Assembly (NCBI GenBank): GCA_027485575.1
Contig: JAIXQU010000079.1
Coordinates: 1-53,052, forward strand
Reading direction: 5' to 3'
DNA from: Cytophagaceae bacterium
GTDB lineage: Bacteria > Bacteroidota > Bacteroidia > Cytophagales > Flexibacteraceae
Length of the DNA stretch: 53,052 nt
Positions 1 through 7,955 of the stretch are shown here, piece after piece. The position numbers and the translations under genes are program-made. Within the stretch, counting starts at the first letter, position 1, and every line of letters begins with the position of its first letter. The notes under the pieces were generated by a model. That model had not been told where the DNA came from and made no database searches. It saw nothing but the letters and a program-made list of their open reading frames with translations.

Positions 1-1830
1 ACCGGTATCCAATGGCAAACCTCCGGTTGGATTGGAATACCATCTTATCTGATCTGAACTAAATGCCTTCAAATTATGCGGCAAAGCACCACAAAACGAA
101 GTATCACCAACGGTCGAAGTTATTTTTGGAGATAAAATCTGAATCCCGCCTAAAAATACGGTGCTATCGCTTCCTGCACAATTCCACACTCTTAACTTTA
201 CAACATAGGTTCCCTGATTGGCGTAAATGTGTGAAGGGTTTTGAAGATTGGAAGTATCGCCATCACCAAATTCCCATTTCCAACGATTGGCAGACCCGGA
301 AAGGTCTAAAAACTTGACAGTTGTCTCACAAAGCCCGGTTTTCTTATAGCTAAACTTTGAAATTGGACTGACGGGGGCCAGGAAAAAATCTTTTACAGAA
401 GCAGGTCCGGTTCCTACCAACAAATTGTTAAATGTGACGGTTTGGTAACCGGGGGCAGAGATCTGGATATTATAGACACCTGAGGAAATAGGCCTATGGT
501 AGTTTCCCTTTACTTTTGAACTGTAGACATGAGAACTATCCTTGTCATAATTCAAAACCCTGACCTTTGCCCGTATGGGTTTACCTGTACAAACATCTTT
601 TATGGTTCCTCTAAAACCTTTAAGGCATGCCTCCATATATCCAAGCAATGGCTCATCCATATAATTCCAATGATTATTAATCTGATTTTCAGGGAGAAGC
701 TTGGTATTTGAGAGTTCAACAGTAAACTCTCTGCAGTTTTTAAACCAATTCATATAATCCTGCCGGCCACCATTTATCTCATACCATTCAAAGCCTTGCA
801 CAACTCCAGGTAAATTTGGGTATCCAAAAAGCTGGGAAAAATAATTGGCCGGTGCAGAAACCTTTGCCGAGTCAACAAACCTGACGGATTCGGCTGTCCA
901 CCAGGCTTCGTCTGCAGATCTTTTCTGCCAGGTATCCCACGGAAAATTGGCCACTTCTGCTCCGCCATGGAAATTGGCAGCCATTACAAAATCCATAGAA
1001 TCAGCAAAAGCCATAAATATTTTGGTTTCTGGTTGATACGATTCTCCATCCGGGTGTGGCCCATCTTCCGGGTCCGGATAATTGCGGTTCAGGTCAATGT
1101 TATTGGCATTAAACCGGCTTGCATTTCCAATCGAGTTATTGCCACCGCGATACGATCCATCCGGGTTGGCCAGTGGATTAATCCAGATTTCAACCTGATT
1201 GACCAAATTGGTTAATCTAGGATTGGTACCATATGAATTCAATAATAAATCTGCCAGTTTTAACATGAGTGGATATCCTGCAGTTTCATCTCCATGCATG
1301 GAGGATGTGTATAAAAACTGTGGTTCATTCTCTCTTTTGGCCAAGCTATCCGTAATTTTTAATGCAAGTATTTTTCTGCCGCTGGGCAAAGTTCCCAGAT
1401 TAACCAATTTGCAAATGGCGGGATGGTCTGTTTCAAACTGCTGCATGATTTGCTCATACTGGCTGTAAGTCGGGTAATTGTCGAATAATGAAATACTTGC
1501 CTGGCTCTTTTTCTTTTTCGATTTAGATTTCTGGTATTCTTCTGCAGAAGTTTCCAATAAACCTATTTTGGAATAGCCAAGTTCATAAAACCGTAGTAAA
1601 CCCCGCTTATTGGCAAAAGCCCAGATGGTGTCACCTTTTACATGATCAATCGAAATGGCCCTGGTGAGCTCTTTTTGATCTGATTTTGACTTCAATAAAA
1701 ACCAAAAATGTATTTCACCTTTGTTTTTAAAAAGTCTTTCTGCCCTTTTGGTTTGTGCTTTGGTTTGCCCTTTTGAAGTAAATGCGATAATGGTTAAAAC
1801 CACCACACTTAATAATCTAATCTTGAACAT
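1..1830 (-). CDS. Secreted M14 zinc carboxypeptidase with PKD domain (C-terminus beyond window)
   Basis: Metallocarboxypeptidase, expected to trim C-terminal residues of peptides outside the cell. The frame opens at ATG 1828-1830 and stays open to the left edge, so about 610 N-terminal residues are visible and the end is missing. Residues 1-22 are a signal peptide (MFKIRLLS, then a hydrophobic run ending near a Gln). A lysine-rich linker lies near residue 105. The zinc site is readable: HGDE at 179-182 and the third ligand His288 in NFHGGAEV; the catalytic Glu372 is in FTVELSN, as in the carboxypeptidase D/M-type subfamily. A regulatory-like beta-sandwich follows (about 400-463, GFRGTIKDVCTGK), then a PKD domain (about 490-550, WEFGDGD) and the start of an Ig-like stretch. 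Such proteins usually end in a T9SS sorting domain; here that is inference because the end is outside the window. Transcribed divergently from the lipoprotein gene at 2013. Confidence 0.9.
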   Translation of the reverse strand, partial: MFKIRLLSVVVLTIIAFTSKGQTKAQTKRAERLFKNKGEIHFWFLLKSKSDQKELTRAISIDHVKGDTIWAFANKRGLLRFYELGYSKIGLLETSAEEYQKSKSKKKKSQASISLFDNYPTYSQYEQIMQQFETDHPAICKLVNLGTLPSGRKILALKITDSLAKRENEPQFLYTSSMHGDETAGYPLMLKLADLLLNSYGTNPRLTNLVNQVEIWINPLANPDGSYRGGNNSIGNASRFNANNIDLNRNYPDPEDGPHPDGESYQPETKIFMAFADSMDFVMAANFHGGAEVANFPWDTWQKRSADEAWWTAESVRFVDSAKVSAPANYFSQLFGYPNLPGVVQGFEWYEINGGRQDYMNWFKNCREFTVELSNTKLLPENQINNHWNYMDEPLLGYMEACLKGFRGTIKDVCTGKPIRAKVRVLNYDKDSSHVYSSKVKGNYHRPISSGVYNIQISAPGYQTVTFNNLLVGTGPASVKDFFLAPVSPISKFSYKKTGLCETTVKFLDLSGSANRWKWEFGDGDTSNLQNPSHIYANQGTYVVKLRVWNCAGSDSTVFLGGIQILSPKITSTVGDTSFCGALPHNLKAFSSDQIRWYSNPTGGLPLDTG

Positions 1831-2012
1831 GATAAAAATTGAAAAGGCAATAAATTATTTATTAACTGGATTTCCTAAAAATGTCGACTGGCAAATTCTT
1901 CCATTCTCCATTGAAAATTCATGAAATAAGGGAAAATAAAATAATTAACTTTTTTTTAAAGCTTTTGCATCCTTTTCTCCGAATTGAGAGTTATCCATTT
2001 TTAGAGATATTT

Positions 2013-2939
2013 ATGAAGAAAATATATTATTTAATAATTCTGGTTTTTTTGGGAAGCTGTGACATAGATAAGGATACCCAGGAACCATCTAATTTTGATA
2101 AAATAGTCCTGAAGAATTTGAATATTCAATTTGAACTACTATCCGAAACAGCTTTTAATCTGGTTGACAGCAATATTTTTACCCAACCCGTTCTGTTAAA
2201 AGTGGGAGATCCGGTTTTTGGAATAATCACCAAAGGTTCGAAAGCTGGGCAATATGTATATAAACCCAATGATAAATCAATCCTCAAAGACTCAGCAGAA
2301 TACCAGATTTGTCAGGGAAATGACTGTAAAACCGGGAGGATATTATTTAACATTTCACCCAATTCCTGTATAATGGATCCCCATTCTGATAAATTTGTTG
2401 CCAATCTAAGAGATACCCTATTTCTGCCCATCATTTCAAATGACATAAGCTATTGCCCCAATGCCCATATTTCAAAAATAGATGACATCAATGTAGGACA
2501 TGGTTTTGTTCATAACGATCGTGCGGCTTTGATACTTCCTGCCTTTTTCAAAGGGGATTTACAATTTTCTTACGACATGACCAATGGATATCAAACCAAA
2601 AAAACCCCGGTCGAGCTTAAAGTTCAACTGGATCAAACCTATTGTGATGACCATTTTAAATTGAATCCGGATTCATTCATTTTCACTGGTAATCCTATAC
2701 AACCACTTGCCATTCAAAAATTACTGCTCAACGATTTTTACAGTGCCGATTTCACAGACCTAAGCAGTTTTGAGTTGATAAATGATTCATCAACCAGTAT
2801 AAATTTTTCAATTTCAGTTCCGGGAAATGAAATACAAATTCAACCCTTGCAAACCCCGGCATCAGGGTCATTTAGTTACAGGCTTTGTACCAATTCTGGC
2901 AAATGTGGAATTGGAAGAGTCTCAATTAAGATTCAATAA
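2013..2939 (+). CDS. Uncharacterised lipoprotein
   Basis: 308-residue predicted lipoprotein of unknown function. I chose ATG 2013 rather than the in-frame ATG at 1881 because translation from 2013 gives a clean lipoprotein signal: MKKIYYLIILVFLGSC, with lipobox LGSC and Cys16 as the lipidated residue; the extra 44 upstream residues lack any signal-like order. The mature part is beta-rich by appearance and contains two similar stretches of the type 'D-x-x-x-L-P-I-I-S-N-D-I' and 'L-A-I-Q-K-L-L-L-N-D-F', each preceded by a Cys-containing PDSF/PHSD segment, reminiscent of the 'N-D' strand of bacterial cadherin/Ig-like repeats; two such domains (about 125-215 and 215-308) are plausible. Six or more cysteines are spread through the protein. 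It lies 48 bp upstream of the ECF sigma gene on the same strand and could be co-transcribed. Function not recognised. Confidence 0.75.
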   Translation: MKKIYYLIILVFLGSCDIDKDTQEPSNFDKIVLKNLNIQFELLSETAFNLVDSNIFTQPVLLKVGDPVFGIITKGSKAGQYVYKPNDKSILKDSAEYQICQGNDCKTGRILFNISPNSCIMDPHSDKFVANLRDTLFLPIISNDISYCPNAHISKIDDINVGHGFVHNDRAALILPAFFKGDLQFSYDMTNGYQTKKTPVELKVQLDQTYCDDHFKLNPDSFIFTGNPIQPLAIQKLLLNDFYSADFTDLSSFELINDSSTSINFSISVPGNEIQIQPLQTPASGSFSYRLCTNSGKCGIGRVSIKIQ

Positions 2940-2987
2940 TCATTATAAACCATTCATTCTTATGTAATTAAGAATATTGCTTATCGA

Positions 2988-3521
2988 TTGAAACCTGCGC
3001 TTAATCAACTTCTGGCCGATTGCAAGGCTGGCAAATCCAAAGCTCAACGTATGTTGTTTGAAATGTACGAAAGGAAGTTTTTTGCAATGATTTTGCGCTA
3101 TGTTAGAACCACAGCTGAGGCAGAGGATGTTGTAATCCAGGCATTTACCAAAATTTTTACACGGATAGATCAATACAGGGAAGGCAGTTTTGAGGGTTGG
3201 ATGAAAACCATTGTTATCCATGAAGCCTTGAGTTTACACCGTAAAAATGAAAAGCAAACCTGGGCCAACTCTAACCAACCGAATGAATTTCTTGAGAGTC
3301 AGGATCTTTCTGTTTTCGACTCCCTATCCATGGAAGATTTAACGTCCCTGATAAAAGAATTACCCGAAGGTTCAAGAATGGTTTTTAACCTTTTTGCCAT
3401 TGAGGGATATGGCCACAAAGAAATCGCAGAGATGCTGGATATTACCGAAGGCACAAGCAAAAGCCAATTTGCCAGGGCCAAAGCACTATTAAAGAACAAA
3501 TTAACACCAACTGAATCATGA
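2988..3521 (+). CDS. ECF-type RNA polymerase sigma factor
   Basis: Extracytoplasmic-function sigma-70 factor, 177 residues. Region 2 (about 13-80) carries the core-binding/-10 recognition pattern with DVVIQAFTKIF and the aromatic GWMKTIVIHEAL; region 4 (about 115-170) has the helix-turn-helix GYGHKEIAEMLDITEGTSKSQ followed by FARAKALLK. This is the usual Bacteroidota ECF layout. The frame contains no ATG near its start: upstream in-frame stop is at 2946-2948 and the only conventional start is TTG 2988, which gives MKPALNQLLADC, the normal beginning of the family. Translation is coupled to the next gene by a 4-base ATGA overlap (ATG 3518, stop ending 3521), which makes that membrane protein its likely regulator. 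The TTG start may keep sigma output low; that is inference. Confidence 0.9.
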   Translation: MKPALNQLLADCKAGKSKAQRMLFEMYERKFFAMILRYVRTTAEAEDVVIQAFTKIFTRIDQYREGSFEGWMKTIVIHEALSLHRKNEKQTWANSNQPNEFLESQDLSVFDSLSMEDLTSLIKELPEGSRMVFNLFAIEGYGHKEIAEMLDITEGTSKSQFARAKALLKNKLTPTES

Positions 3522-5008
3522 ATGAACAAGGTGGTTTAAAAAATAAATTTCAAAATGAATCTGCCAAATCGAATAGAAATCTATGGGCAGAGGTCGACAA
3601 AAATCTTAAGCAAAAAAGACGCAGAAGAATTCTGTTTTTTTGGTGGATTGGCTTGGGTGGAATCCTGTTTTTATCCAGTATTTTTTATGCAGGCAAAACC
3701 TGGATCGAATTTCAGGAGCAAGAAAAAACCTTGGCCCAGACCGAAACTGAAGGAACCCGGGTCAATCCTGAGAAAACGGAGGAATTTCAGGCAGAAAAGC
3801 AAGCCAATTCGTTGAAATCAAACCAATTAGAAAAGATTCAGAATGAGGATGATGTTAAAGAAGTTGAACCAGTTCCAAACAATAAGGATACAGGTGAATC
3901 CGTCAATCCTCCAAAATCCGACTCTAAAGAATTAACTAGAGGCAATACCACAATAAACAAACCGAATGTTTCAAAAGAAGCAACCTTGGTTAAACAAAGA
4001 AAAAATTCTCAGAAAGCTCCTCTTTTGGCTTTAGACGAGAATCAGGAAAAACAGGAGCCTCTCAAAAACAAGGAAATCGATAAGGGAGCAAATATCCCTC
4101 AAATCGCTGAAAATGAAATTGTAGGAACAAATTCTCCAATTGTATCCGATAAAAAAGATTTTCATGGAAACGAAAAGGTAATTGTTAACCCTGAATCAAA
4201 TATAATTTCAAAGCTGGATTCTGTTGATGAATTGAGTCAGCAAATTTCCAAAATAGCAGAATTGAAAAAAGATACTTTGGTAGAACCAACCAGAGAAAAT
4301 GAAAAAGTGATTCTGGCTCAGAAAGATTCATCCCAATCAAAACCAACCAGCCGACTTCAATTTTCAGGATTTGCCGGAGTTTACTATTCTGCCAAAAACC
4401 AGGTACTTAATGTAAATGGAGAACAGGCACGCACAAAAAATCTGGCTAAGGATGAGTTTTCCAACAACCGGATTGGCTACAGCATAGATTTTTTAATTCT
4501 CTATGAAATGGGGAAAAACTGGTCTCTGTTTACTTCAATTGCCGGAAATTATATTGCCGATAAAAGCAGATTTTCAATTCGCGGAAGTAACATAAAAGGA
4601 TATTCGAACCAACCAGACCAAAACGGTTTTGACCTTATCCGTCCTGATTTTGAGGAAACAGAGAAAAAAATAAGCACACAGGTTTTTAGCCTGGAAACCC
4701 AGGTTGGAATCTGGATTAAAAAAGTGTTACCAAATGTCGGCCTTAAGCTCTCCCCGGCAATTTCATTTCCTGCTTTTACGAATGTAAAGACCGATTACGC
4801 TGGAACCTCCAAAAATGAAAATGCTTTTTTTGCAGGAAATCTGAATTTGGGGCTTCATGTTGGGCTTCCCATTTCCTTGCCATTAAAAAGTAAAGAAATT
4901 TATATTGAACCGCACTTCTCGCGGTTTTTAAATCCGGTTTTTAAACCGACAAGTGGCGTAAAAAATTCTCCTCTACTATTTGGCGTAAAAATCGGGTCAA
5001 TTTTTTAA
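3518..5008 (+). CDS. Putative membrane anti-sigma partner with beta-barrel-like C-terminal domain
   Basis: 496 residues, translationally coupled to the ECF sigma gene. Residues 1-35 are charged and end in KQKRRRR, followed by one membrane helix (about 36-58, FFWWIGLGGILFLSS), so the N-terminus should face the cytoplasm where a sigma factor could be bound. Residues about 65-270 are a long, low-complexity hydrophilic linker rich in Lys, Glu, Asn and Gln. From about 280 the composition changes to alternating aromatic/polar strands (LQFSGFAGVYYSAKN, IGYSIDFLILYEMGKN, FSLETQVGIWIKK, LNLGLHVGLPISL, FLNPVF, LFGVKIGSIF) typical of outer-membrane beta-barrel or PorT-like proteins. A cytoplasmic anchor plus an outer-membrane-like domain in one chain, joined by about 200 flexible residues, could span the envelope. 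The anti-sigma role is inferred from position; no zinc-binding anti-sigma motif is visible. Confidence 0.65.
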   Translation: MNEQGGLKNKFQNESAKSNRNLWAEVDKNLKQKRRRRILFFWWIGLGGILFLSSIFYAGKTWIEFQEQEKTLAQTETEGTRVNPEKTEEFQAEKQANSLKSNQLEKIQNEDDVKEVEPVPNNKDTGESVNPPKSDSKELTRGNTTINKPNVSKEATLVKQRKNSQKAPLLALDENQEKQEPLKNKEIDKGANIPQIAENEIVGTNSPIVSDKKDFHGNEKVIVNPESNIISKLDSVDELSQQISKIAELKKDTLVEPTRENEKVILAQKDSSQSKPTSRLQFSGFAGVYYSAKNQVLNVNGEQARTKNLAKDEFSNNRIGYSIDFLILYEMGKNWSLFTSIAGNYIADKSRFSIRGSNIKGYSNQPDQNGFDLIRPDFEETEKKISTQVFSLETQVGIWIKKVLPNVGLKLSPAISFPAFTNVKTDYAGTSKNENAFFAGNLNLGLHVGLPISLPLKSKEIYIEPHFSRFLNPVFKPTSGVKNSPLLFGVKIGSIF

Positions 5009-5022
5009 TTTCCGGATAAACA

Positions 5023-5040
5023 GGGGCCACTAAAAAATAC
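5023..5040. repeat. Solo relic of a MITE terminal repeat
   Basis: GGGGCCACTAAAAAATAC matches the left terminus of the MITE-like element at 50812 (GGGGCCACTGAAAAAGTAC) with one substitution and one missing base. It sits in the 55-bp gap between two convergent genes, with no second inverted end visible nearby, so it looks like a solo or eroded end. Confidence 0.4.
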
Positions 5041-5063
5041 ATTAACGCCTTTTGCTCAAGAGT

Positions 5064-6092
5064 TTATCGGGCATCTTTGGGAAACAAGTCACCGGATTTT
5101 AAGAATAACTTCCTCAATTTCTCTAACCCACTAAAAAGCAAAGCATCTTTTCCAAAAAGATAAAAAACAGGATGTAATAAAGAAGTTATGGTCAGGCAAA
5201 GATATTGATTTGGAATGCTAAAATGCCTTAATAACAACTGGTTGGCTTTCACCCATCCGGCTGGATCCAGGCGTAAAATGCGCACAAGCTTCTGGGAAAA
5301 TCTAATGGTAGTGTAATAGTCATTGCCAAATATTGGGTGGTAAAGGCTGAAAAGCTCCATAAACATACCCGCAATTTCCTTTTGAATTTCAGGGCTTGAT
5401 TTCTTTCTTGAAATTGAGGTGCTCAGCAACCGAACGCTTACCAAATTGTCAGGTAAATAACAAAACCTGTATCCACCTTTTGCCAGTTTTAACCAAAGTT
5501 GCCAATCTTCCCAGACATATTTCTCATCATACCCCCCTACCCTTTGGACTATTTCTCTATTCAACAAAACTGAGGGTGCAGAAATCAGAACACCCCACCC
5601 CAAATAAAGTCCCATTTTGGAACAATCAATTTCTGAAATCCCAAATTTCCTGCGCAACCAATCACTTCGGCCCGAATCTGGAATTTGAAGTCCATTCTCA
5701 TCAATCTGGATAGTGTCCGTAAAGCAACAGGCAGTCGTTTCCCCTTCTGATTCAAGCATTTGAACTTGTTTATAAATTTTTTCCGGATGCAAAATATCGT
5801 CACAGGAAATGCCTTGAAAATACTTTCCATGACAAAGATTTAACCCCAGATTCCAGTTTTTGGAGATATTGCCCGGCAGTTCATTTTGAACAGTTTTCAC
5901 TGGAAAATCAACCTTTAAAGACCATTCATTGACCCGTTGAGTGCAATCATCTTTAAGATTATTGATAAAAATGAGTTCAATGTTGGGGTAGCTTTGGTTT
6001 CGGATGCTCTCAAGTGTCTCGATAAGATACGCTTCGTGGCCATGACAAACTGCAAAAATTGAAACCAGAGGAAAACTACTTTCTTTCAGCAT
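5064..6092 (-). CDS. Family 2 glycosyltransferase
   Basis: GT-A-fold glycosyltransferase (GT2) that would transfer a sugar from a nucleotide donor to a growing surface glycan. Residues 8-50 form the Rossmann-like start (PLVSIFAVCHGHEAYL, then SIRNQSYPNIELIFINN); the metal/nucleotide-binding acidic pair is Asp98-Asp99 in YFQGISCDDILHPEK; a later WEDWQLWLKLAKGG (about 193-206) corresponds to the catalytic-base region of GT2 enzymes. I use ATG 6092 (342 residues); a GTG at 6098 would add two residues. It starts 10 bp after the flippase stop on the same strand, so the two form an operon for making and exporting a lipid-linked oligosaccharide. Sugar specificity cannot be read from the sequence. 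Confidence 0.85.
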   Translation of the reverse strand: MLKESSFPLVSIFAVCHGHEAYLIETLESIRNQSYPNIELIFINNLKDDCTQRVNEWSLKVDFPVKTVQNELPGNISKNWNLGLNLCHGKYFQGISCDDILHPEKIYKQVQMLESEGETTACCFTDTIQIDENGLQIPDSGRSDWLRRKFGISEIDCSKMGLYLGWGVLISAPSVLLNREIVQRVGGYDEKYVWEDWQLWLKLAKGGYRFCYLPDNLVSVRLLSTSISRKKSSPEIQKEIAGMFMELFSLYHPIFGNDYYTTIRFSQKLVRILRLDPAGWVKANQLLLRHFSIPNQYLCLTITSLLHPVFYLFGKDALLFSGLEKLRKLFLKSGDLFPKDAR

Positions 6093-6102
6093 ATGCACTT
6101 GC

Positions 6103-7593
6103 TTAATCCTTTTTCTTAAATCTGCCCACGACCTGATTCAATTTTTCTTTCAGGTTTATTATCTTGTTGAACTCAAACAATGAAAAAACCACAGAAAAAG
6201 TCAGGAAGATCAACTTCATAACCCAATACAACCAAATGGAAATTTCAAGGTTCATGCCAACCAAAAAGAGTGCGGTTATAGAAAAACTTAACAAAATCAG
6301 TTTGATGGAAAACGAGTCAAATTGAAATTGAATGCTTCTGTTTACAATAAAATAAATGATGATATTATAAACCACATAATTGAGAAAATAAGCAATTCCA
6401 ACCCCTTTTAAACCATAGTCTCCAAGAAGAAAACAGGCAAAAACAAGTCCGCCTAAACCGGCGCAAGCCTCAGTTATCAAATAAGTTACAGACTGTTTTT
6501 TTGCCAATAAAACAAAGGCCAATGGCCAGACAAATAATTTCAGAAGGGTCCCAAAAGCAAGCCATTGAAAAAGAGGAATGGCCGGCAAAAATTCTGAAGA
6601 GTAAAGCAAGGGAATAAGTAGATCTGCAAAGCAAATCATAAAAATTATCAAGGGGAATCCAACCAGAATGGCGATGTGTAGTTGTTGGTTGCACAAAGCA
6701 ACCATTGCCTTGTGGTCTTTTACCAATCCCGACAAATGGGGGAAATAATCTTTGCTCATGGCCTGAAACAGCATTTGCAAATACAACATTGAAAATGCCC
6801 AGCCGGCCTGGTAAATCCCTGCGGAAACAATACCCAATTGATTGGAAACCAGCAACCGAACTCCATATAAACCAGCGGTTACAAAAAGTCCCGAAAGCAT
6901 TGTTGAAAAACCAAGGGAAATCATTTCAATTGAATGCTTTTTGCCTTCGTCAAGGGTTAGTGTCCCTTTTGACAATGGAATTTTTCTGGCATAAAAAAAA
7001 GTAAAGCCAAGTGTCACAACATAGGTAATGGCGATGAGCGGAATTATGGCATTTTCCCTTAGCCAATACGTGATTGGAATGGCCAGCAGGACACTCACCA
7101 AGCCTACACCAACCTGTATTTTGGCCAACCATTTCAATCTTCGATATCCCTGGATGATTGCCCTTTGCCCAACTGAAATCTGGGACAATAGAATGGTAGC
7201 AGAAAGGACATGAAAATGAATCACATAATCATCATTCCCAAAGGCCCAATGGCTCAAAGAACCGGCAAACAAAAAACAAAATGCCATTCCGAACACTCCG
7301 GTTACCCAAACAAGCCAGCGAAGCGTAGTGATTACCTCCCCAACCTTTTGCTCGTTTCCATTTGCAACAGAAACAGCAACAGACCTGATGGCACTTGAAC
7401 CCAGGCCCAATCCTGAAAAACTTGAAATGAGCTCTATTGTCGATTGAAGAATCCCCATGACTCCAATTCCAGATGCCCCAAGCCACAAAGCCACCAGTTT
7501 CGTCCTTAACAACCGGGAGAAAATATCAATTCCCTGGGCAAGGCCGGCAATTCCTGATGATTTTATTATTTGCTTGTAGGAAGAGGATTGCAT
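6103..7593 (-). CDS. O-antigen/polysaccharide flippase (Wzx-like, MOP superfamily)
   Basis: 496-residue integral membrane protein of the oligosaccharide flippase family, expected to move undecaprenyl-linked sugar units across the inner membrane. It has about 12-14 hydrophobic helices. The N-terminus is characteristic of 'O-antigen translocase' proteins: SSGIAGLAQGIDIFSRLLRT followed by KLVALWLGASGIGVMGILQS and a Gly/Ser-rich second helix (FSGLGLGSSAIRS). The centre has the conserved region around QLGIVSAGIYQAGWAFS and a polar loop AMSKDYFPHLSGL. ATG 7593 is the only good start. The downstream GT2 gene follows after 10 bp. A TAnnTTTG element and a palindrome lie just upstream (7614-7668). Length is normal and no defect is visible. 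Confidence 0.9.
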   Translation of the reverse strand: MQSSSYKQIIKSSGIAGLAQGIDIFSRLLRTKLVALWLGASGIGVMGILQSTIELISSFSGLGLGSSAIRSVAVSVANGNEQKVGEVITTLRWLVWVTGVFGMAFCFLFAGSLSHWAFGNDDYVIHFHVLSATILLSQISVGQRAIIQGYRRLKWLAKIQVGVGLVSVLLAIPITYWLRENAIIPLIAITYVVTLGFTFFYARKIPLSKGTLTLDEGKKHSIEMISLGFSTMLSGLFVTAGLYGVRLLVSNQLGIVSAGIYQAGWAFSMLYLQMLFQAMSKDYFPHLSGLVKDHKAMVALCNQQLHIAILVGFPLIIFMICFADLLIPLLYSSEFLPAIPLFQWLAFGTLLKLFVWPLAFVLLAKKQSVTYLITEACAGLGGLVFACFLLGDYGLKGVGIAYFLNYVVYNIIIYFIVNRSIQFQFDSFSIKLILLSFSITALFLVGMNLEISIWLYWVMKLIFLTFSVVFSLFEFNKIINLKEKLNQVVGRFKKKD

Positions 7594-7613
7594 TAAAAAG
7601 TTACAAATCTCAA

Positions 7614-7668
7614 AGCCGGATTCCGGCTCAAAAAAATACTTTTTTCAAAAATTAAGTTGGCAAATATA
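7614..7668 (-). promoter_or_regulatory. Candidate promoter and palindrome upstream of the flippase operon
   Basis: On the minus strand TATATTTG (7661-7668) fits the Bacteroidota -7 element TAnnTTTG; no well-spaced -33 TTTG was found (a TTG lies only 13 bases upstream). Between it and the start codon is AGCCGGA-T-TCCGGCT (7614-7628), a perfect 7-bp inverted repeat that would lie in the 5' leader about 20 bases before ATG 7593, where an operator or a leader hairpin could act. Both roles are inferred. Confidence 0.3.
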
Positions 7669-7955
7669 GTCCTTCTTATTCCAATTGGAGGTGGACATCC
7701 AAAATACCGAACCAAAATATGGTTGACTATGCCTGTTTGATTTGAATTTTTAATTTGTTGATTCTTTGCAGGATTAAGCGGAATTTGGATAATCGTTCAA
7801 AAATTACCCTTAATGTTTCAACCTGGAATTGCCATTGGAAAATCTTTGTATGCCATTAATCCCCACATGTGCCAAAAGGGCAAATAATCTTTACTTTCTG
7901 AACCTAAAAATTGAGTCTGGAAATGGCTTCAGAATAATATACCTCAATACCGGAC
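7669..7955. other. Intergenic stretch with a coding-like 36-codon remnant
   Basis: Non-genic DNA between recJ and the flippase promoter. On the minus strand, 7818-7928 is open between two TGA stops and reads like protein (for example DYLPFWHMWGLMAYKDF then PMAIPG before the stop), but it has no ATG before the WHM and no recognisable family. It begins about 30 bases after the recJ stop, so it may be the tail of a lost gene. I see no RNA gene or terminator here. Confidence 0.3.

Noticed and set aside
1721-1924. Plus-strand frame starting with a signal-like MFLKSLSALLVCALVC
   Set aside because: It is antisense to the start of the M14 carboxypeptidase gene, whose own frame has all catalytic residues; the hydrophobic look is a shadow.
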